64,000 nt of DNA from Bradyrhizobium sp. CB1717 (GTDB lineage: Bacteria; Pseudomonadota; Alphaproteobacteria; Rhizobiales; Xanthobacteraceae): contig NZ_CP121666.1 in the NCBI RefSeq assembly GCF_029714325.1, positions 8,666,501-8,730,500 of the forward strand. Reading direction: 5' to 3'. Both the position numbers and the translations under genes were made by a program. Below are positions 60,415-64,000 of this stretch, piece by piece. The notes beneath the pieces were generated by a model. The model ran no database searches, had not been told where the DNA came from, and was given only the letters and a program-made list of their open reading frames with translations. The number at the start of each line of letters is the position of its first letter. Positions within the stretch are counted from its first letter, which is position 1.

Positions 60415-60636
60415 TCAGTTGGCGAGGAATTGCGAGCTCGCGCGACGGCTACGCTCGGAGAACACGGCACGGGCGGCGCGCTCGGCCTCGCGGGCCGAGC
60501 GGAACTGGCGGCCATCGAGACTGTCGAACAGGCGCTCGGAGGAAAAGAAGCGGAAGCCGCGCTCATCTCTCGTGATGATGCCGGCGGCGCAGTCGTGGAT
60601 CTCGATGATGTAGGCGTTCGACTGGGTCTGGGACAT
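60415..60636 (-). CDS. Small hypothetical protein upstream of ssuA
   Basis: A 73-residue protein ('MSQTQSNAYIIEIHDCAAGI', 'RFFSSERLFDSLDGRQFRSA', ending 'RRASSQFLAN') with one Cys. It is encoded 21 bp before ssuA and 86 bp after the leader ORF. The N-terminal 'YIIEIHDCAAGIITRDERGF' looks like a beta hairpin domain seen in small rhizobial proteins. A GCCG-AATTTC-CGGC hairpin sits just before its start and may control translation. The function is unknown. Confidence 0.7.
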   Translation of the reverse strand: MSQTQSNAYIIEIHDCAAGIITRDERGFRFFSSERLFDSLDGRQFRSAREAERAARAVFSERSRRASSQFLAN

Positions 60637-60722
60637 GGCTGCTCGTTCGCCGGAAATTCGGCGTTCCTGTCTTGGAAGTTCAAGTCTTGGGATTTGCGGT
60701 GTGAGGTGCTGCTAGGAGACGG
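60637..60722 (-). promoter_or_regulatory. Putative attenuator/ribosome-site hairpin region
   Basis: 86 bp between the leader-ORF stop and the 73-residue gene. CGCCGAATTTCCGGCG forms a hairpin about 14 bases before the downstream ATG. The direct repeat CAAGAC...CAAGAC lies upstream. Such a region could switch between structures when a ribosome stalls at the four Cys codons. Structure is suggested by eye only. Confidence 0.45.
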
Positions 60723-60818
60723 TCAGCAGCAACAACAGGCGCCCGTGGCCGCCGAGAAACAGCGCAGCGTCATGCATGCCTGCATGTCGTTCTGATTGCG
60801 CTGGTGGTCGGTTCTCAT
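60723..60818 (-). CDS. Polycysteine leader peptide (candidate cysteine attenuator)
   Basis: A 31-residue frame: MRTDHQRNQNDMQACMTLRC then FSAATGACCCC and stop. Four consecutive Cys codons (TGT TGT TGC TGC) lie immediately before TGA, and two more Cys are at residues 15 and 20. A TTGACC-17-GATATT promoter lies about 40 bp upstream of the start on the same strand. No strong ribosome site is visible (GAG at about 14 bases). Polycysteine upstream ORFs that attenuate downstream genes in response to cysteine are known in mycobacteria; here the downstream genes are a small ORF and an ssuA-like sulfur-source binding protein. It is outside normal gene-length limits, so usually missed. Confidence 0.7.
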   Translation of the reverse strand: MRTDHQRNQNDMQACMTLRCFSAATGACCCC

Positions 60819-60857
60819 ATCGCGGTTTCAAGCTCGAGGAGCAGTCTCTACGCTCCG

Positions 60858-60886
60858 AATATCGAGCGGTTGGCGCGATTGGTCAA
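60858..60886 (-). promoter_or_regulatory. Sigma70-type promoter of the leader/ssuA unit
   Basis: On the minus strand TTGACC (60886-60881) and GATATT (60863-60858) are separated by exactly 17 bases. A transcript would start near 60851 and give a 5' UTR of roughly 30-35 nt before the leader ATG. No other gene on this strand could use it. Confidence 0.65.
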
Positions 60887-61045
60887 TGAAATGGCTATCC
60901 ATATTTGGGACCGGCGCGCTCAGGCGCTTCTCCCGCCGCAAGCGCTGACAGACGGATTCATCTCGCGATGAGTTCAACGCGCGCGAGCGGCAAGCATGAT
61001 ACGCTTCGAGCAACCGAACGACCGATGATTTGGGAGGTTCCAGGC

Positions 61046-61777
61046 ATGGCGGATACTCTGAAGGGGCGCACAGCGCTCGTGACCGGCGGCTCGCGCGGAA
61101 TTGGCGCCGCCGTCTGTCGTGCGCTGGCCGAAGCAGGTGCAGCGGTGGCCATCAACTGCCGCGAGGGAATCGGCCAGGCCGAACAGCTCGCAGGCGAGAT
61201 CGGCAAGCAGGGCGGCCGCGCCATCGTCGTCGCCGCCGACGTCTCGCAAGCCGAGGCCGTGGCCGATATGGTCGAGCGCGTCACGGCCGGGCTCGGGCCG
61301 ATCGACATCCTCGTCAACAATGCCGGCATCGCGATCGCGCGCGGCGTCGACGATCTCACCGAGGACGATTTCGACCGCACCATCCTGGTCAATTTAAAAT
61401 CGGCGTTCCTGTGCACGCAGGCGGTGCTGCCGTCGATGCGCGCAAGGACATGGGGTCGCATCGTCAACAGCTCCTCGGGCGCGGCGCGCGGTGCCGGCTC
61501 GATCGGGCCGCACTACAATGCATCCAAGGCCGGCATGGAGGGTCTCACGCGCGGCTATGCGGCGCGGCTGGTGATGGAGGGCATCACCGTCAACGCGGTG
61601 GCGCCGTCGCTGATCGAGACCGACATGATGAGCGGCCAGCCTCAGCTCGTCAGCCGCATCCCGCTCGGCCGCTTCGGCACGCCGGAGGAGGTGGCGAAAG
61701 CGGTGATGCTGCTGGTCGACAATGCCTACATGACCGGGCAGACGGTCGCGCTGAGCGGCGGCATGGCGTTTAACTGA
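61046..61777 (+). CDS. SDR oxidoreductase, FabG-like
   Basis: A 243-residue classical SDR. 'RTALVTGGSRGIGAAVCRAL' (cofactor turn), 'IDILVNNAGIAIARG', catalytic Ser in 'IVNSSSGAARGAGSIG' and Tyr-x3-Lys in 'PHYNASKAGMEGLTRG' are all intact. It ends 'YMTGQTVALSGGMAFN', as in 3-oxoacyl-ACP reductases. GGGAGG lies eight bases before ATG 61046; the longer frame to 60905 reads through the promoter region of the leader unit. The physiological substrate is not known. Confidence 0.94.
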   Translation: MADTLKGRTALVTGGSRGIGAAVCRALAEAGAAVAINCREGIGQAEQLAGEIGKQGGRAIVVAADVSQAEAVADMVERVTAGLGPIDILVNNAGIAIARGVDDLTEDDFDRTILVNLKSAFLCTQAVLPSMRARTWGRIVNSSSGAARGAGSIGPHYNASKAGMEGLTRGYAARLVMEGITVNAVAPSLIETDMMSGQPQLVSRIPLGRFGTPEEVAKAVMLLVDNAYMTGQTVALSGGMAFN

Positions 61778-61796
61778 AGCGGAGCGGCAGGCTCCT

Positions 61797-61943
61797 CTTC
61801 CTTCTCCCCTTGCGGGAGAAGGTGGCGCGAAGCGCCGGATGAGGGGTTCTCTCCGCACGCAACGCTTTTCGTAAGGATGGAGACCCCTCACCCGTCTCGC
61901 CGCTATCGCGGCGAGCCACCCTCTCCCGCAAGGGGAGAGGGGA
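61797..61943. repeat. Palindromic element, 'ccttctccccttgcgggag' family
   Basis: Outer arms ccttctccccttgcgggaga and tctcccgcaaggggagagg; the inner pair is gatgaggggt / acccctcaccc. Tip hairpins are ggcgcgaagcgcc and cgccgctatcgcggcg. It separates convergent SDR and PPOX-type genes. Its arm motif recalls the element at 56520-56654. Confidence 0.8.
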
Positions 61944-61951
61944 AAACAGAG

Positions 61952-62563
61952 CTACCACATCGTCGCGGCAGCACGTTCCGGCCAGATGCGATCGTACTCC
62001 GCGCCGCCGACCTTGTTCTGGCTCATCTCGGCGAGGATCTGGCCGGGCGTCGGCAGCGTCTTCGGATCGACGCGCTTGTCGGGATTCCAGAGATCGGAGC
62101 GGACGATGGCGCGGGCGCACTGGAAGTAGATTTCCTCGACGTTCATCACCATGACGCTGCGCGGCGCCTTGCCCTCGACCTTGAACGAGTCGAGCAAGCC
62201 CGGATCGATCGACAGATGCGCGCGTCCGTTGGCGCGCACCGCGTTGCCGGAGCCGGGGATCAGGAACATCAGCGACACCCGGGGGTCGCGCACGATGTTG
62301 CGCAGGGAATCGACCCGGTTGTTGCCACGGCGGTCCGGCAGCATCAGCGTCCTGGGATCGTGAATGCGGACGAAGCCGGGTAGATCGCCGCGCGGCGAGC
62401 AGTCGATACCCTCGGGCCCGATGGTGGCGAGCGCGGCGAACGGCGCCTTCTCGATGAAGATGCGGTAGAGCGGCGTGACGTGGTCGGCGACTTTCACGGT
62501 CGAGGCGTCATTGGTGACGCCGTAGATGGCCTCAAGCTGTTCGACCGTCTCGATCACTGTCAT
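61952..62563 (-). CDS. Pyridoxamine 5'-phosphate oxidase-like FMN protein
   Basis: A 203-residue split-barrel protein. 'FAALATIGPEGIDCSPRGDL', 'LMLPDRRGNNRVDSLRNIVR' and 'VSLMFLIPGSGNAVRANGRA' match the MSMEG_1061-type FMN-dependent PPOX-like family; 'EIYFQCARAIVRSDLWNP' is the conserved C-terminal segment. It may reduce or oxidise a small molecule, and true pyridoxamine-phosphate oxidase activity is unlikely. AAGGAGAG precedes the ATG. It is 26 bp downstream of phnN and may be cotranscribed. Confidence 0.92.
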   Translation of the reverse strand: MTVIETVEQLEAIYGVTNDASTVKVADHVTPLYRIFIEKAPFAALATIGPEGIDCSPRGDLPGFVRIHDPRTLMLPDRRGNNRVDSLRNIVRDPRVSLMFLIPGSGNAVRANGRAHLSIDPGLLDSFKVEGKAPRSVMVMNVEEIYFQCARAIVRSDLWNPDKRVDPKTLPTPGQILAEMSQNKVGGAEYDRIWPERAAATMW

Positions 62564-62589
62564 CTTCCACGCTCTCCTTGTTGCGCCAG

Positions 62590-63186
62590 CTATTCGTGCC
62601 AGCCTTCGTTCCTGATCACGCGCACGAGCTGGCGGCTGTGATACTCCGCGCTGCCGGCGTTGAGGATGGTGACGTCGGCCTGCGCCGACGCATCATCGAC
62701 GCTGCGCGACAGCCGCTCCGCGATGTTGCCGTCGCTGTGCCGGGCGCGCGCGGCGAGGCGCTGCGCCAGCACGTCCGGCGGCGCCGTGATCGCGACCACC
62801 ACGACATTGGCATAGGCCTGACGCAGCGCGGCGATCACGGTGCGCGAGACGTTCGCGACGACCGCGCGGCCCGCGCGGATGTCGTCGTTGATCTCGAGCG
62901 GCAGCGCATAAGAATGCCCGTGCGCCTCCCAGTACACGGCGAAGTCGCCATGCTCGCGCGCGCGGCGGAAGTCGTCCTGACTCACCGCGATATTGTCTTC
63001 GTCGGCCGATGACGCACGCGTCACGATACGGCGCGGGAAGACGATGTCGGGATCGTCGCTGCAGGCCGCTTGCGCCAGCCGCAGCAAAGTATCCTTGCCG
63101 GCGCCGCTGGGGCCGACCACGAGCACGAGCCGGCCGGGGCCGGTCGCACCCGCTTCATCCTGCGTCGCGGTCGCGATCTCGCTCAT
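62590..63186 (-). CDS. phnN: Ribose 1,5-bisphosphokinase PhnN
   Basis: A 198-residue kinase of the guanylate-kinase fold that converts ribose 1,5-bisphosphate to PRPP in phosphonate (C-P lyase) degradation. P-loop 'LVLVVGPSGAGKDTLLRLAQ', then 'VFPRRIVTRAS' and 'YWEAHGHSYALPLEINDDIR' are PhnN-like. Its start overlaps the phnM stop by four bases (ATGA), so both come from one transcript with C-P lyase genes expected beyond the right edge. Confidence 0.95.
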   Translation of the reverse strand: MSEIATATQDEAGATGPGRLVLVVGPSGAGKDTLLRLAQAACSDDPDIVFPRRIVTRASSADEDNIAVSQDDFRRAREHGDFAVYWEAHGHSYALPLEINDDIRAGRAVVANVSRTVIAALRQAYANVVVVAITAPPDVLAQRLAARARHSDGNIAERLSRSVDDASAQADVTILNAGSAEYHSRQLVRVIRNEGWHE

Positions 63187-64000
63187 GCGACGCGGTATCC
63201 TTCGCGCCAGACGCTGCGGACCACGGGAACGTGGCCTGCGACATGCACGCGGATCAAATCGGCGCGCTTGCCGGTCGCCACCTCGCCGCGATCGGTGAGG
63301 CCGACCGCCTCGGCGGGCGCCTTGGTCACGGTGCGAACCGCCGCCGGAAGGCTGATCGCCGGCACATGCTCCGGCAATTGCAGCGCGGCCATCAGCAGGC
63401 TCGACGGGATGTAATCCGACGACAGGATGTCGAGCAGGCCTTCGCGCGCGAGATCGACCGCAGCGATGTTGCCGGAGTGCGAGCCGCCGCGCACGACGTT
63501 GGGCGCGCCCATCAGGATGTCGATGCCGGCCTGATGCAGGCCGCGCGCGGCCTCCAGCGTGGTCGGGAATTCCGCCACCGAAACGCGATCGCGCACGGCG
63601 TCCGCGACGTTCTCCTCGGTGGTGTCGTCGTGGCTGGCCAGAGGGATCCTGTACTCATGGGCCAGCGCCACGATCTCGCGCATGTTGGCCGCGGCATAGA
63701 GCCTCTGATATTCGAAGCGCTTTGCGAACAGCTCGTCGAGCTCGGCATCGGTCTTGCCGCCGCCCTTGCCGCGATAATAGTCGCGCAGCTTGACCTCGTC
63801 GCGGAACTGGCGCTGGCCCGGCGTGTGGTCCATCAGCGACATCAGCTTGACGTCGGGCCGGTCGATCAGCTCCTTGGCTTCCTCGACCACGCTCGGCATC
63901 GGGATTTCGCAGCGCAGGTGCAGGAAGTGGTCGGCGCGCAGCAGGCTGGCCTCGCGCGCGGTGGTGATGGCGGCAGCGAGCACGCCGGCGCGGCCATCGA
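63183..64000 (-). CDS. phnM: Ribose-1-methylphosphonate 5-triphosphate diphosphatase PhnM, 5' end cut by window edge
   Basis: The C-terminal 271 codons of PhnM; the frame stays open through the right edge ('DGRAGVLAAAITTAREASLL'), so the real start lies outside. 'HFLHLRCEIPMPSVVEEAKE', 'SLMDHTPGQRQFRDE', 'IPLASHDDTTEENVADAV' and 'ILSSDYIPSSLLMAALQL' are PhnM signatures with the metal His/Asp of the amidohydrolase fold. It releases pyrophosphate from the triphosphate intermediate of phosphonate breakdown. A GTG near 63983 is not the true start. Confidence 0.96.
   Translation of the reverse strand, partial: DGRAGVLAAAITTAREASLLRADHFLHLRCEIPMPSVVEEAKELIDRPDVKLMSLMDHTPGQRQFRDEVKLRDYYRGKGGGKTDAELDELFAKRFEYQRLYAAANMREIVALAHEYRIPLASHDDTTEENVADAVRDRVSVAEFPTTLEAARGLHQAGIDILMGAPNVVRGGSHSGNIAAVDLAREGLLDILSSDYIPSSLLMAALQLPEHVPAISLPAAVRTVTKAPAEAVGLTDRGEVATGKRADLIRVHVAGHVPVVRSVWREGYRVA

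Overview
The window reads as chromosome of a Bradyrhizobium-like alphaproteobacterium. Evidence: GC-rich coding DNA on both strands, a hisD/UPF0262/phosphatase/maf/yacG core block of alphaproteobacterial type, many intergenic imperfect palindromes of the kind common in Bradyrhizobium, and gene types frequent there (TAXI-TRAP and Bug-type transporters, TTC38-like TPR protein, PhnN/PhnM, oleate hydratase). The genus is an inference from gene content; no rRNA is present to confirm it.

Layout. 0-4.1 kb: leftward TAXI-TRAP transporter operon (binding protein, fused permease, DUF1850) ending in an SDR cut by the window edge. 4.3-10.5 kb: small secreted proteins, a lysozyme-like protein, Nudix hydrolase, thioesterase, aldo/keto reductase, TPR protein. 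10.6-23.6 kb: two sensor kinases without partner regulators, oleate hydratase, isochorismatase-type hydrolase, a leftward three-gene operon (nitrobindin-like barrel, RibD-C reductase, amine oxidase) and a Tat-exported PLP enzyme.

23.8-32.1 kb is the clearest accessory block. It starts with an intact IS3-family element (23871-25115, 3-bp target duplication, -1 frameshift site). Then come a cytochrome b561/ethylbenzene-dehydrogenase-type haem protein fusion, a ferredoxin-NAD reductase, a PstS-like binding protein and a divergent GGDEF-EAL receptor; the block ends at tRNA-Phe. 32.3-36.5 kb is core: yacG, maf, phosphatase, UPF0262, hisD, DUF2948. 36.5-44.9 kb holds an SDR pair with a divergent TetR gene and operator, a haloperoxidase-type hydrolase, a cyclic-nucleotide-domain/thioredoxin-reductase fusion lacking its redox cysteines, tRNA-Thr, and a roughly 0.7-kb non-coding-looking dispersed element.

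45-56.5 kb: a membrane haem protein plus Tat-exported dioxygenase-like pair, an LLM flavoprotein, a LuxR solo, and a seven-gene leftward operon for aromatic-acid lower-pathway reactions (Bug binding protein, flavin reductase, FAH protein, HpaH-type hydratase, RidA, LigI-like hydrolase, tannase) beside a divergent IclR regulator with a perfect palindrome at its start. 56.7-64 kb: metY and a hydrolase, a basic DUF6496 protein, a sulfonate-type binding protein, FabG-like SDR, PPOX-type protein, and phnN-phnM running off the right edge.

The most interesting signal is a 31-codon reading frame at 60723-60818 (minus strand), absent from ordinary gene calls. It ends in four consecutive cysteine codons directly before its stop, has a good sigma70-type promoter upstream, and lies ahead of the ssuA-like gene. 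It looks like a cysteine-sensing leader peptide for sulfur acquisition.
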